Below, one piece after another: positions 39,001 to 51,283 of a DNA stretch of 64,000 bases (the stretch's first letter is position 1; each line of letters begins with the position of its first letter). The translations under genes and the position numbers were made by a program. The stretch is from Callaeas wilsoni (taxonomy: Eukaryota > Chordata > Aves > Passeriformes > Callaeidae): positions 308,395 through 372,394 of the forward strand of contig VWPU01017639.1 in the NCBI GenBank assembly GCA_013398955.1, written 5' to 3'. Below the pieces are notes generated by a model. The model had not been told where the DNA came from and ran no database searches. It was given only the letters and a program-made list of their open reading frames with translations.

Positions 39001-39477
39001 AGGTGTGCAGTCCTGCTCATTATCACTGGAAAAGGGGGAACCAAAAAGCACAGTAAAAAATTAAATTTTAATAATGCTAGTGATATTTTCTAAATCCTTC
39101 TTGACAGAAAGATTCTCATTATTTTTATCTGTCTCAGAGTAGGCTCTTTTAATGCCATCTCACAAATGGCCTTAGCCATGATTGTTTTCCTTTCTTTTAT
39201 AGCATTTGAAAAAAAATGAATATATACCAAAAAAAATTCTATTCTATCACTCAAGAAGTGCCATGAAATGGTAACATTTTGGATAACACATCTTCAGGAA
39301 CAATTGCTGCAGATGCCTTCAGGTTTTTACAAAAGAGGTCAACATTGTTAAGAAAATTGTAGGAAACTTGCCATACAAAAAGATGCCCAGTCAAATATGG
39401 TGTAATAAGAAGAAAGTAATGCAAGAAGAGTGTGTGTGTCCAGTCTCCAGCTTTGTCACACCTAAAAGCTGTAGATT

Positions 39478-39516
39478 AGTCATTAATTAAATTGATGCAG
39501 TCATTAATTATATTGA
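39478..39516 (+). repeat. Short tandem duplication, 18 bp with a 3-bp spacer
   Basis: agtcattaattaaattga at 39478-39495 is repeated as agtcattaattatattga at 39499-39516, with one mismatch and tgc between. Each copy contains cattaatta, a paired homeodomain-type core, so the duplication doubles a potential binding site. Confidence 0.8.
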
Positions 39517-42500
39517 AAGACCTTACTTCCTTTCATCTGTTTAAGATATATCTTTTAGTGGTTTCTAATGATTATGGCAGTTGATAAGATGCAGACTTTT
39601 GACATTTTTGTTTTCTTTAAATTGCACAGAATGTAAATTTAACTATATTTATCATAACAGCCAATGTGAGATCATGTACGTTCTTGTCATTTTATAGCTT
39701 GCATACATTTCTTCTGCTGGAGAAATAATTGCTTTAGCTTTGAGTGCTGATGAGGGGGTTGGGGCTTTTTTTTTTCCTATTAACTGTTTGGGGACCAGGG
39801 TTTCATGTACCCGACGTGCTGAAGAATGCCACTGCACCGACAGCTGGGCTATCCACCCTCCCTCCGAGCTCTTGCTAAAGCTCTTGTAATGTTTGCTAAG
39901 GCCTATGGTTCTTAGTCATGCTCAGGTGACTAAATGTGTGATTTGTTCTTCTTGATACTTCAGTACCCTGAGAAAAGCTGGTTGGAGATTAAGGCAACCT
40001 TGATTCCTTCCACTTGCAGTTGCCACTGTGCATGTGATCGTCATTTAGACTTTCCGAAGGGATCTGGTGTTGCCTGTGCTTTGCGTGAAATGAGTTAATC
40101 CCTCTCCCGTTTTGGTTGGTGAGTTTCCATGGCCCCAGAAGCCCCACTGTGCCTCCTAGTGACAGTCATAACCTAAATGATTCCCTCTGTGGGAGGAGTG
40201 GGCATGGAGATGGGAGAAAGCTGAAGTTGCATCAAAACCGTGTAGTGAAAAGTTCCATTTTCTCTACATGGTTTTGGGTCAAGGTCTCTCAGGAGCAGAA
40301 GGATACTTTCTGTCCTTCAGAAATGCCTTCTGAAGGCATTAAAATGTGCCTTTTTAATGTGTTTTAAAAATAAGCAATGAATAAAATCTGGCTAGTACAA
40401 GATTTTCTGTGTTTTGACCTTTAGCCCCACATCTATGAGGTCCTTGACCAGGCTTTCCCTGTTACCACGTTTAATTTCCAATCGTTCCTGTAGATCTCTC
40501 TCGTTCCTGGGCCAGTCAGTCCCCTCTCACTCCCCACACACTCCACTGATAACCTGGGTACAATTTTCACTTCCTGACACTGCCAGTTCCTTGAGAGAAG
40601 GCTCATGCAATGATAACCCTGATGGCTACCAAATAACACTATACTCCAACACTGTTCATTTGGAATGTGTTGCAAGGTTTCTATTATGAATTAAATCTCT
40701 CCGTAAGTATTTTAGCTATCAGATATAAGAAAGATAATTCTAAGTTTTAATCTTAATGGCAAGATTGTCAGAAGATAACACAGCAAGGTAAAAAGATAGT
40801 TGAGTCAAGGAAGGCCAATGTGTTTCAGGAGGCATTCAGTGGAGAGGGATATCTTTTCTATCTTTTACTCCTCCAGAAAAACTGTCAAAGGAAAAGTATG
40901 TTTGCTTCTGGTCAAAATTTAATGTGCAAATATAGGATCCATTAAAAGGAGATGATGGATCAAGGTCTTTACTGGCTAATTATTCATTAGCATCTTCTGC
41001 TTCACTGGTGAGTTTCATCTTTGCAATATTTCTGATTAATGGGAGATTACACACACTTTATAATGTGCTAACGCCTTTCTATATGATTTTGCCTTCTGAA
41101 CTAGCAAGCTTTCTTGCTTGGGCTTCATGTTCAAGCTTTTAGGGGTATTCATTCCTATGCTGTAGGCACCTAACCTAGCCAGCTAAGCTAGCTGACCAGC
41201 GCTCCTGGGGTGCATATATGGCCAGGAGAAAGAGGGCAGTTCAGAGCAGGACTCCAGGGAGCTGAGAGAGATTAGCTAGATATTATTTAGATGTTTAAAG
41301 TGGGATAGTGTGACTGCTTCCCTGCACCTGTTATTACATGACTCATTCTTTCATTCAGGGCCCAGGTGGAAACACATTGATGTGGTTTGAGTGTAATATT
41401 ATAACTAGAGATTGGTATCCATGTTATTACAAGTAGACAGCCTCAGTCCTTAAGACTGAACTTTAAAGCTAGAGAACTTAGCACTGCACAATTCCTCAGC
41501 CCTATCAACAAAATCTTAGGTGCCTTGTATGGCCTGGCTCTTTCAATAAACTCTGCTAGAAAATCAGCTAGGAAAAGCTCATCCTTTCTTATTCTCCAGC
41601 CCTCCATTTTTGAGGGTTTCATTTCATTATCTGCTCAGTTTTCAGTAACTTTTAATAGATTTTCCCAAGTTCTTACAAAGAGGCACCTTTGGGAAGGAAT
41701 TCAGAGAACGCGAAAGAGGCTTCTGGGAACAGTCTGCAGACTGAAGGTGGACCTCAGGAAGTGTGGCCTTTTTGTCCCCAGTAAGCCATGGAGAGTCCGA
41801 TCCCCTTTCCACCACCCCCAAACCTTTTCTCATCTAAATATACAATGTCAATTACAATGTAATTAGATCTTCTGGCTTGAGAACATAAAGACTTGGACTT
41901 CTTTTCAGAGTTTGTGGTGGGGAAAAGGAAAAAAACTTGAGTGTTTTGCAGATTCCTTTTTCTCAGGTCAGCTAGAAGAGGGCCAAGGAGTCATATGCAA
42001 GTTGTGCAGATCTTTTTTTCACTGGTATTTCTGTTTGCTAATGTCAGTCATTAATGATGAAAAATGTCTCAAGTCAGATACTTCCAGCCAGCTGTAATTC
42101 TGCTAGGCAGGGTTCTCTTACTCTTTTATTGCAGTAGGTTGCCATGTCTTTATGGTTTTGCCACAGTCTGTCTCATTCTTTTCAGTTGCTTTTATTTAAG
42201 AAAAGCATTCTTAAACTCGAAGATGGGTATGATTGAACAGCCCCTAGATACCCTGAACTTGAAATTTATCATTATGTATCTAAGGCTTTGCTTTACCAAT
42301 CATAACGTTTTATTCCCTGTGTGGGGTTTAGTGCTTCCATTTGAAAACTCATCATAACAAGGATGTCCTTATATACAGTAATAATCTTGTCTTTCCAGAA
42401 AGTATGTGAATATAGCTATATTACTTTAAATGCACATTTGATTTTCCTTGGTATGTTTTTGCCTTTGTGACTAGACCCACACTTAGTGTTTGTTTGAATC

Positions 42501-45500
42501 TGCTGATTTGCACATGAATATTGGACACTTAAAAATCACTTGCCACTGATTTGCATGCACCTATTTTCTTTCATGTTAGGAAAATCTGCCAATCAGAAAT
42601 AAAAGGGCACCAAAAATGCAGTCGCCAAGTATTCAAAGTGACTGTTTAAAATGTGATCCTGTGTACAGAGAACAAGCCTTTCTGTCCAGTAAAATGATAG
42701 GAATCACTTCTAGTTAAATCATAAATACATATTACAGTGAAACACTGTTGGACAGTGCTCCGTCATCAATCAGTCTGTGTTCTGGAGGACACTATTTTTC
42801 AAGATGCCTCCTTTAAGAATAAAGCCTTGTGTTGTAATGAATGTGTGCTAACTGATCCCTCAAGCCATTTGTTTGGTTTTTTTTTAATTTGTATTAATGT
42901 CAGAATTGAGCTTCTGTATGAAATTTTTTGCAGTATTTTATTTGTAGTCCTCAAGTTAGGGACACAAAACTCTTCATGCACCCAGAGTCTGCACTGGTTC
43001 GTTTATATCCCGCATTTTGTTAACATGTTACCGTGATTGCTAATTTTCATGACAATTGTTATTGTACCATCGGTGCTTAATGGCAAGGCATCATTATTCA
43101 ATGCTGGTCAATCAGGCACTAAGACATGTGCAAGACATCAGGCTGAACCCATATAGATGTCGTGCACTCCCCTGCTAATGAATGCAGTTTTATAAAAAGG
43201 TTTAAACACGGTTGGCATCCTTAATGTAAGGTTTGCAAAAGCTTATTCGGGAACTGCTTTGTGTTTATACGGAGCTGATCTAAACACAGCACAAACAGAA
43301 TTAGACCCATTGTGTGTATGTGTGTGTGAAGCTACAGACAGGAGCGAATCCTTTGGGTGTTCCAAGTGTGGAAAGGCAGCACAATTTCTGCCAGGGCAGG
43401 AATGAGGGGAACAGATTTTCTGGGAACATCAGTGTCTGGCAGTGGACGTGGGACCTGTTCTGCAGAGCAGTGGTTGCCCTGTGTAGCAAGGAGGTGACCC
43501 TCAAATGCGGATGGTGTCATGAATTTGGCACTGGCTGGCTGGAGGCACCCTCCAGCACAGCAGTGGTTGGAGACTAGGCACAGTGACCAGAAGCCAGGAT
43601 AAAGGGTCAGGCATCTGGAAAGGTGGAGCAGAAGGAAACTCAAGAGGAGAGGGATCTGCTTTCTGCATTGTTAGTCCAGAGTCCTCTTCCAGTGCATCAG
43701 TGAACATTACCCTTGCATCTGCTTTGGTTACGGTTTCTGTGTGGTTATGCGCCCAAATATTTTGGGCTGCTGTCCATAATAAACTAGATGGAGCTTGGTT
43801 TAAAAGCACAGATTTTTCATCTCTTCTAACTCAAAGTAGAATGAGCCCTTGTGCTCCTAGAGCCTCGAGTATGAAAGGAACAGTAGACATTGACTGTTAA
43901 CGAGCTCCACACAGGGCTCCAGCAGAACTTGGTGTGAATTCAGTGCCTAAGCTGCATCAACTAAATGGTTAATTCATCTCATATCAACAGCACTGTGATT
44001 CATAATGTAAACTTGAGGAATCCTTGATGTTTCAGTCACACATTCCTCTTAATTTGGCCATGCATTCTTTTAAAGCTACAGTGTGCTAACTTAATAAAAT
44101 GCAGCATGCAAATGCACAAGTTTTTGCCTTCAGGCGTTTTAGCCATGGATGTTTCAATGGGTGTCTTCTTTCAAGTATATATTCTTTCCTAAATTATTTA
44201 CCCTGTAAACATGCTTTGCATTTTCAAAGAAAAATCTGGGCTTCCTCATTCACCAGATTTTGTTGAATTTAAGGTGTAATAGAGATAAAAGACTATCATC
44301 TGCTTCTTGTGAGCATGTTAGCCTTTGGGATTTTTTTGTAGCGAGTGTTAGGCCCCATTTTCTTCTCCTTTGGTATTATCACTCCCTCCCCCACTTAAAT
44401 TCCTTGATGCTTTGCCTAGAGCAATACCCACTGGCAGTGTCTGGCTGTGACAGTACTATAGGCTTCCCTACAGATGGGTCCTGCCAATGCCAACCATTGT
44501 TCTACAACTGTGAGCTGGCTTGACTGTCTTGGATCACTCAAAACCCCCTTTCCTCTTCATTTTTTCTTTACTCTGAAGGGTCGTCCTTGCCTGTTGACTT
44601 TGAGATCTGAAATGTGCTGACACCCAGAACTTGTGTTCTCTGTCTTAGCAGCAGCTCCCAGACTCGGATTTCAACAGGCACCACGGAGTCCTCCTCGGGA
44701 CTGTCCTGCTGCTGCCAAACAGCTCTGTCATTCTCCTCCCAGCCCCATCCTTTGGGCAGTATGCAGTTAGTTTAATTTTACTTGCTCACTTGAAAACAGT
44801 AAAATTCAATGTTATTCTTTTTTTAAAGATATAAAATTAATCTTTAACTGTGGGCTTGAATTTTAAAAGTATATAATGTTTCAGTGTAGGAATCTGTTGA
44901 TAACATCCATCCTATTTCATGATTAATTTGTTCCTTTTAATATGATATTCTTTTGCTGCACTGTGCAGACTAATTCAGATTCCTAGAAATTGAACTTTGA
45001 TATGTATTTCCTAGATTCACACCGTAAGTGAACCTTCAATTAGCAGATACAGGTGGTGGCATGCCTCACTCAGTGTTTTCTTGAAAAGGATTTTAGAGAC
45101 ATGGATACTGATTAAATAATCTTGCAATCAGGTGTGTACTGACAGGATATTAAAAATAAAGCATTTAGGGGATTTGATGCTTTTTATTTTTCTTTAGTTT
45201 TGCGTCTCAGATGATGCAGTGATTTTTTCAGGGGGCCAGAGATAGGAGGAGCTGATTTAAACACTCAGTATGTTATGTATGCCTTTGCCTAACTATGTGT
45301 TAGATTAAGCGAGTTTCACTCACAGTTAATCCTTTGTAAATTAGCATTATGGATGCCTTGGGGCCCACATCCCACAAATAAAATGGTTGTCAAGCCAGCT
45401 GCACTGTGTATTACTTAAGGCTGAATGTTTTAAGAGTTTTCATGCTTTTAATCTATTTCACTGCTGAGTTTCAATTTTGCTGAGTGTCTTTTCAGGAGTG

Positions 45501-46360
45501 ATGAGGGCGAGTGAGTAAATATATATTCTGGTTTTCATGCATTTGCCTGGGCAAATCGTTTGTTATCAGGTGTTTGGCAGAGAATGTCGCACCCTGCCAC
45601 AAAAGAGAAGCTTGTAAGTTCAGGTGTTAAATTGAAGTGCAAACCAACAAGAACCAAAAGCCCTTAATTAGCTTTATTTTGTTAGCCTGCTACACTTCTT
45701 TTTTTTAGGGAAAAAAAAAGAGTGAGAAGCATCCCTCCCTCCTCCTCATCCTTTTGGCAGAGTAAATATTGCCTGTTAAGTTTGAATTAGCTGTCATCGC
45801 GAAAGAATTAATGCTGTGGTTGAGCCTTTCTAGTGAGGAAGGGAAAAATAAACGAGACAGATCTTAGTTCAGCTTTAAGTGATAAATGAGGACAAAGCAG
45901 CCCATTCATCTCCTGCTAGGAAAGTGGACACAAACACTAAAGCAGTTTTGCGGAAGACGTGTCAGCAAATGTGATCATTTTGTAACCTGTCAGGAGGATA
46001 GAGAGCTAGTCCTTTTAGAGTGTCACAGGGGAGGGTGTCTGTCTGATGTGACAGTTTTCATCCATCCATTTACTGCTTTTCCTTTAGGTGGGGGGTAAGC
46101 AAGGAGAGAGCTGGAGTTGGTTAAAACTGCATTTTTCTTTACACTTTCCAATATAATTTATATGTATATCCACCCGCATCCAAATGAAAAACATTTACCA
46201 CGAAAAACTCTCCTCTGCTCTCTGGAGTTTCTTCTCTCTTTCACTGCATGAAATACGCTCATTTTAACACATTACACTCCCTGTCTTCAAGTTGTACTTG
46301 GTTTGATGTTTCGCAAAACACAGTTTTACCTCTTCTTACCATTGTTTGGTTCTTGAAGAC

Positions 46361-46380
46361 TTTGTTTTGTTTTGTTTTGC
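46361..46380 (+). repeat. (TTTTG)n microsatellite
   Basis: About four copies of the unit ttttg, beginning with a partial copy and ending before cag. Confidence 0.85.
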
Positions 46381-47444
46381 AGAAGCATGAGAAAAAAATA
46401 TATAACTTGGGGTGCTTTTGTTGCATTTGAGTGTTGTGTTGGGATTTTTTTGCTATACCTCTCCAATTCTGATGCTAAGCTTCATGTACAAGTATGTTTT
46501 GCAAAAGTCCGTATTTGTGAAGAGCCTGTGAAAAAATTCTTCCTTCTCTGTGAGAATGGATTAATAAACTCTGAATTCTTGCAATCCAAAATCCTCCTGT
46601 AAAATGCCTCAAATTCTAATGTTTCTTGATTTAGTAATTTTAATTGACTATTAATTTTAGGAAAAATCTGAAGTGATGTGATGACTGATTTTAGAAGCAG
46701 GAATTTCTCCAAACAAAAGATTGAAAAATATTAGGACTTTCTACTTCTGGCATCTTTTTATTTTCACTAATCTCCATTTTTTTCATAGTGCATAGAAATG
46801 TAACATTGCCTATTACCATAAGTAAAGGTATGCTACAGAGACAAGAGATGCTTTTACAACATAAGCTTCACAGTTTGACACTTGCTTCTTTATATCATCC
46901 TTTTCTTCAAAACTATCTTTTGTACTTTTCCCTTGGTATTTTAGTACAAGTGAGTATCTCATTGACATGTGTTTCCTTGAAATCTTGTTCCTTAATAGCA
47001 AAATCCCTTGAAAATTAATAAATTGTTTCTTTTCAGATTAAAAACACCATGAAGATTTCAGAATGGTTTTAAAAAATAGAATGATATTTACTATTACAGA
47101 CCACCCTGCTTGGTCTGCATAGACTGAACACTATTTTTCTCATTTGTTCTTAGAGGGTTAATAAATTGGAACATAATTTATTTAATTTATTCTAATATGT
47201 ATATAAATGTATGCATAATTCAGAAAAGTCTACTTCTTTTTTGAATAGAAAAGTTGGATTTAATAGCTACGTAAAGAAATGGTTGGAAGCACTGGAAATT
47301 GGGAGAAGTAAAAAATAAGATACACGGAATGGTAGAGGGAATATTGAATTTGTGGACATGTGTCTTTTCTCCAATTTATTTGTGCACCTCATTTTATAAT
47401 TTTTTATATATATTCTGCTATTTTGATTTATTTTGTTTTATTCA

Positions 47445-47478
47445 CTACAATTTTTTTCTCTCTTCTGCTTTTTTCCAG
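47445..47478 (+). promoter_or_regulatory. VTI1A: Polypyrimidine tract and 3' splice acceptor of the VTI1A last exon
   Basis: A nearly uninterrupted run of T and C (ttttttctctcttctgctttttt) ends in ccag, a strong vertebrate acceptor. It fixes the exon start at 47479 and gives the phase that keeps the conserved arginine before IIQNR. Confidence 0.85.
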
Positions 47479-47572
47479 GATCATCCAAAACCGGATTTTG
47501 ATCGTTGTTCTGGCAGTCATCATCATCTTCACCACCATGATGGCTATTTATTTTTCTGTCAGGGGACGCTGA
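47479..47572 (+). CDS. VTI1A: VTI1A terminal coding exon (C-terminal tail anchor)
   Basis: This exon encodes the last 30 residues of a Vti1a-type Qb-SNARE, which works in membrane fusion at the trans-Golgi network and endosomes with partners such as syntaxin 6, syntaxin 16 and VAMP4. It follows a long T/C-rich tract ending in ttttccag, so the acceptor falls just before 47479. The first base completes an arginine codon begun in the previous exon (phase 2 intron). The peptide starts IIQNRIL, the juxtamembrane motif of vertebrate VTI1A. About 21 hydrophobic residues follow (ILIVVLAVIIIFTTMMAIYFS), then the short lumenal tail VRGR and a TGA at 47570-47572. The human tail, as I remember it, ends SVRRH, so the last residues differ. 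The SNARE motif and Habc domain lie in exons outside the window. VTI1B is excluded because its tail is quite different. The identification is from memory of the family, without alignment. Confidence 0.9.
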
Positions 47573-49140
47573 TATCTTTGTTCTTCACTAAACAGCAACA
47601 AACTGCTTGTTCTGAGTAATTAAGACAAAGTGGTCACATGAATCATTCTCTTGCACTGACAGAGTCTCCCTCTCTTTTCCACTCTTCAACTCAGGTGCAA
47701 GTGGTGTAAAATATTTTGTATTATTGATGGCATAGTTGATGGCATGTGGGGCTATTTTTTTCTTACATATTTGTCTTTATCTGAGTGTTTTCAGGATCTT
47801 AATATTTGTTGGAGTGAGGGCTTGTTCTGGTATAAAAAGACTTAATGTGTGTTGAATTCACCCACAGACAATTAGCCTGTAAGTTGCCAGAGTTTCATGA
47901 GGGAAGAGGAGTCTTTGCACTTTTCTTGTGCTGTGCAGGGTGTATGACTATCAAGCAGTATCTGACCTTCTGTGATTTAGAATATAAGTAAAGCAGAGAC
48001 CAAATGATGTAGAAAGTGAACCTGTCTCCTGTGACTAACTCCCAATCACCAGTATCGTAATAGATGTAACCTGGTTAAGAACAGTAGCTAGTTTTAAAAA
48101 GATAGCAACCTTAGGATGATGTTTAATATATGATGTGAATCCAAAACTCAATAGAACAGTTTTTTGTTTAAAATTAGGCTTTCTTTTCTGTTTATTCAAA
48201 GCAATTCCACTTTCCTCAAGATCATGAAAATGCATCACTTACCTAAAATTTAGTTGTGGCTACAGCCCATCTGTTGAATCTCTTCTAAATCTTCCAGTGT
48301 TGATATATGTACTGATAAGCATTACACTCTAGGCCCTTAATGAAGATGTATTAAAGATACTTATCTATTTGTTGCTGATTGAAAAGAGATCCTAAGTAAT
48401 AGTTCAGCAACAAATGTGTGATTATAGTGCATTAAACAATAATCTAGATTTTTAATACTGGCCTGACTATGTTGAGACTGCATGTTGGAATATTTTGAGT
48501 GTATTAAATTCTGATGTGATATTCCCCTTTTTAAACGGAAACTGTAAAAATGTTAATTTATATATGCTTTTAGCTGATATAATATATCATAGTTTCATCT
48601 ACCTGTGTGTAAATGAGCTGTTTCTCTTTTCCTATTGGCTATGCTTCTCCTTAAGACAGGTTGAGGTCATTTGGCTTATAATTAAGCTTACAACTCCAAC
48701 AAAGGTCTATCGCTGGTGATGTGATAAAGTTCCTATTTTCATAGTAACTTTTAAATTCATTATTTGCAATCCCTTACAAATATTGCAAATGGAGAGGAAT
48801 TTTAAGCCCTTGAACTTAAGCCATAAATGTTTCCAAAAGATGTTCAAAGAAACAAAAATCTGGTGACTTTTAAATTCCCCCCACATTAGGCAGGAGCTGA
48901 GCACTGAATTTTCATGTGTGCCTTAGTACTTTCGGGGTTTTGGCATCCCTGTGGACTCTGCCGACTTGCTGTGCTGTCCCTGGGAGCTGATTTGGGCAGC
49001 TGATTTTGCCCCTAAATGTGTCGTCATTTTCTCCACAGGGAAACAACTCAGTTAAAGCAATGTGGTACTGATACCACAGCTAAGACATAGTAAGATGGTG
49101 ATAAATGTAGAATAAAAGGATCCACAGGAAAAATGTTGCT
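47573..49140 (+). other. VTI1A: Probable VTI1A 3' untranslated region
   Basis: The region directly follows the TGA of the terminal exon and has no significant open frame. The first canonical AATAAA downstream is at 49111-49116, followed by T/G-containing sequence. Weaker ATTAAA hexamers lie at 48350-48355, 48431-48436 and 48503-48508, so shorter transcripts are possible. The 3' end is a guess; RNA 3'-end reads would settle it. Confidence 0.35.
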
Positions 49141-50541
49141 CATTGAAACAAATGGAAGCATGTAGGGTCAACTCTGCTGTCTGAGTGTTACAAGCAGCTC
49201 ACAATGAAGTTTAGAAGTGGTTTATGTGCTGGGTTTCTCTACCAGCTCATGTCACTGGCCGTAGGATGGTTCTGGAACAAAAGTTCCGGAGTAATCCGGA
49301 CCCAGGTTTCAGGAGGTGTTGCTCTGCACAACACAGTCATGTTCAGCTCCTCACATTCATGGCCCTGCACTGTCACGAGGTCATGGGACCCCCCAGCCGC
49401 CTCCTGGGGCATCGTCTCCTTTCAGATGTGTGGCATTTACCATATGGCTCTCAGACACAGAAAGATTTGGGTGTTCAGCTTTCAGCCTTCAGGCACGACG
49501 TGCACTCAAACTGCCCACTTTGGGTTGTGTAAGCAGAGCTCTGGCCGTTAGCTTTGAGTGATGGCACAGAGCTGAGTTCAGACAAATTAGGATGAAGCCT
49601 GGCAGCATTAGCAGATATTTATCCTCAGCTCGGCAAATTAGGAGATGCATATTTTGTAAAGCAGAAAACTGTAAAGAAGGAAATCTTAAGCTCCGTCTGT
49701 TGCCTAGACATTCTCCACATTGCCTCAATAATTTAACTATCATGGGAATTGATTCATGACTACTGATCTTAACAGTGACCTATGACTAGGTTTTGCCCTC
49801 TATCTAGCCACCTGCTGGAATCAGCAAAAAGCTGAAAGGAAGCTGGTTTTCCTTATCCCAGTATAAATCTAGGGCACAGTGTCACATCAGATACATCCAC
49901 TCAGATAGGAATGAGGGAGAGAGAGAGACTGCCACAAAAAGCCTTCATCTTCACTTTTGATGAGCCCGCCATCGCTATGTTTCTCATGCTAACCTGTTAA
50001 TAACTCTTCTGTGCCTGCTTTGCATCCTCATGTACTCCCCACACGTAAAATAGTGCTCGGGTGGACATTACACTCTTCAAAACACATTATTACTCCTCTC
50101 TCACCCCTGTTCATCTGGCCCGGGAAGTGTGTGGGTGAGATTCACCAAATCCGCACATTTTGGTGGGGATTGAGTGGCTTCAAATGAGAGCACAGCCCCA
50201 ACCACCCACAGGCAGGGTGACATCCCCAGGTCTAGGCTTCCCTTGGACTAGTTTGGTTGCATTTACAGCACATCTGTGAATGAATCCAAGTGCTTACAAA
50301 TGTAAACCTCAAAGAGCAAAGTGTTTCTAATGTTGCCAGCCTTTGTGGAGAAACGACAAATTAAAAAACGCACGCGTGGTGCTGTGTGCGATATCCATCC
50401 CTGCTAAACAGCTGGGCTCACAGAATAAATAAACTAATTCTGCACTGATACAAAATCAAAAGCAATTTAATTAAAGACTCTTAAGTTTTAAAGGGTTTTA
50501 AATGCTATACGTTTTGGGGAAATATCAGAAAATGTAGCTTG

Positions 50542-50553
50542 ACTGACGTCAGT
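50542..50553. promoter_or_regulatory. 12-bp palindrome containing a full CRE (TGACGTCA)
   Basis: actgacgtcagt is a perfect palindrome whose centre, at 50544-50551, is the consensus cAMP response element bound by CREB/ATF factors. CpG-containing sites of this kind are easily lost in methylated DNA, so its survival is mildly suggestive. Function is inferred from the motif only. Confidence 0.35.
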
Positions 50554-50865
50554 TCCCATCTCTGGGATGGGAGGCCATTTGCTATTCTGTTTAAGGCAGG
50601 CTGGATTGTCTTATTTTGGAGCCAGCTTGGTGGGGGGTTTTCTTTGCTGCTGCTTCAGAGCTCTGAGCTTCAAAGGCTGAAATTAATGGTGAACAAAATT
50701 GTGCGGCTCTGACCATCCCATGCGGGGCAAACCCATCGAGGGTTATCATTAAGTAAAGAAATAAAGAAAAAAAAACCCTGCCAGTTCCAAGAAAACCTCA
50801 TCAGATAATGACCTCTGTGATTGGGTTTTCATTACCAAACAGCATCCAGAGATTGTCTGCCCCAT

Positions 50866-50959
50866 AGAAGAAAAAAAAAAAAAAAGAAAAGAAAACGAAA
50901 GAAAAAGCAACTGTGTCTCTCTTTCTTTCTCTCTCTCACTCTCTCTCTCCTTTTTTTTT
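50866..50959 (+). repeat. Purine tract followed by pyrimidine tract
   Basis: A run of A with interspersed G (about 50866-50907, including A15 and gaaagaaaaag) is followed after a few bases by ctctctttctttctctctct and a T-run to 50959. The two halves are largely complementary (gaaagaaa against tttctttc), so a long imperfect hairpin is possible. Confidence 0.85.
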
Positions 50960-51256
50960 GCACATCTTTTCTTTAAACCTGTCAGATCATTTCAGTATTT
51001 CAAATCCGAGGAAAACAGCCTGCCTGCTGCTGTATTTGAAGTTGTAATGGTGTCAAAAAGTCACGACTGACTGACAGCCGTCAGTCCCAGAGGAGCTCAT
51101 TAAATCATAAAAACTTGACAAGGAAATAATTGAGCATCACTGGCAACTTGGCGCCTGTTTAGACGTTTTTATTTTCTTTCATTATTAGTCCCCACCATTA
51201 CGTTCATTAACAAATTGCATTAAACAACTGTTAAGGGCTAATGATTTGTTTATCGC

Positions 51257-51283
51257 TTTTTTTTATTATTATTATTATTATTT
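51257..51283 (+). repeat. T8 followed by (ATT)6
   Basis: Eight T's run into six uninterrupted copies of att at 51265-51282. Confidence 0.95.

Larger units (their letters stand above)
31526..39477. other. Intronic DNA with candidate conserved non-coding stretches
   Basis: No exon recognised. A (CT)n tract followed by T15 lies at 31750-31791 and an A16 run at 34354-34369. The stretch 32560-33200 is rich in homeodomain-type TAAT cores and holds a POU octamer at 33044-33051. A CpG cluster lies at about 34890-34935 (cccgg, gcg, ccgc, gcgcgc, acgc). Confidence 0.5.
1..47478 (+). other. VTI1A: Part of the last intron of VTI1A (inferred)
   Basis: Everything upstream of the terminal exon is read as intron because the exon begins with a clean 3' splice site and no earlier VTI1A exon could be recognised. 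I looked for the preceding piece encoding the end of the SNARE motif (a sequence like DANLGKSSRILTGMLRR) and did not see it. Vertebrate VTI1A is known for very long introns, so more than 47 kb is plausible. A short, diverged or alternative exon could still have been missed by eye. Confidence 0.7.
39517..47478. other. Intronic DNA leading to the VTI1A acceptor
   Basis: No further exon recognised. Noted here: a 19-bp palindrome at 40322-40340, a 16-bp palindrome at 45541-45556, a (TTTTG)n tract at 46361-46380, and a GT-rich tract at 43311-43328. The last few hundred bases before the exon are very AT-rich and end in the polypyrimidine tract. Confidence 0.6.

Noticed and set aside
47299..47619. 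106-codon + frame over the VTI1A exon containing a His-rich stretch
   Set aside because: It is the wrong frame over the exon; the VTI1A frame has the conserved IIQNRIL and tail anchor and fits the splice phase.
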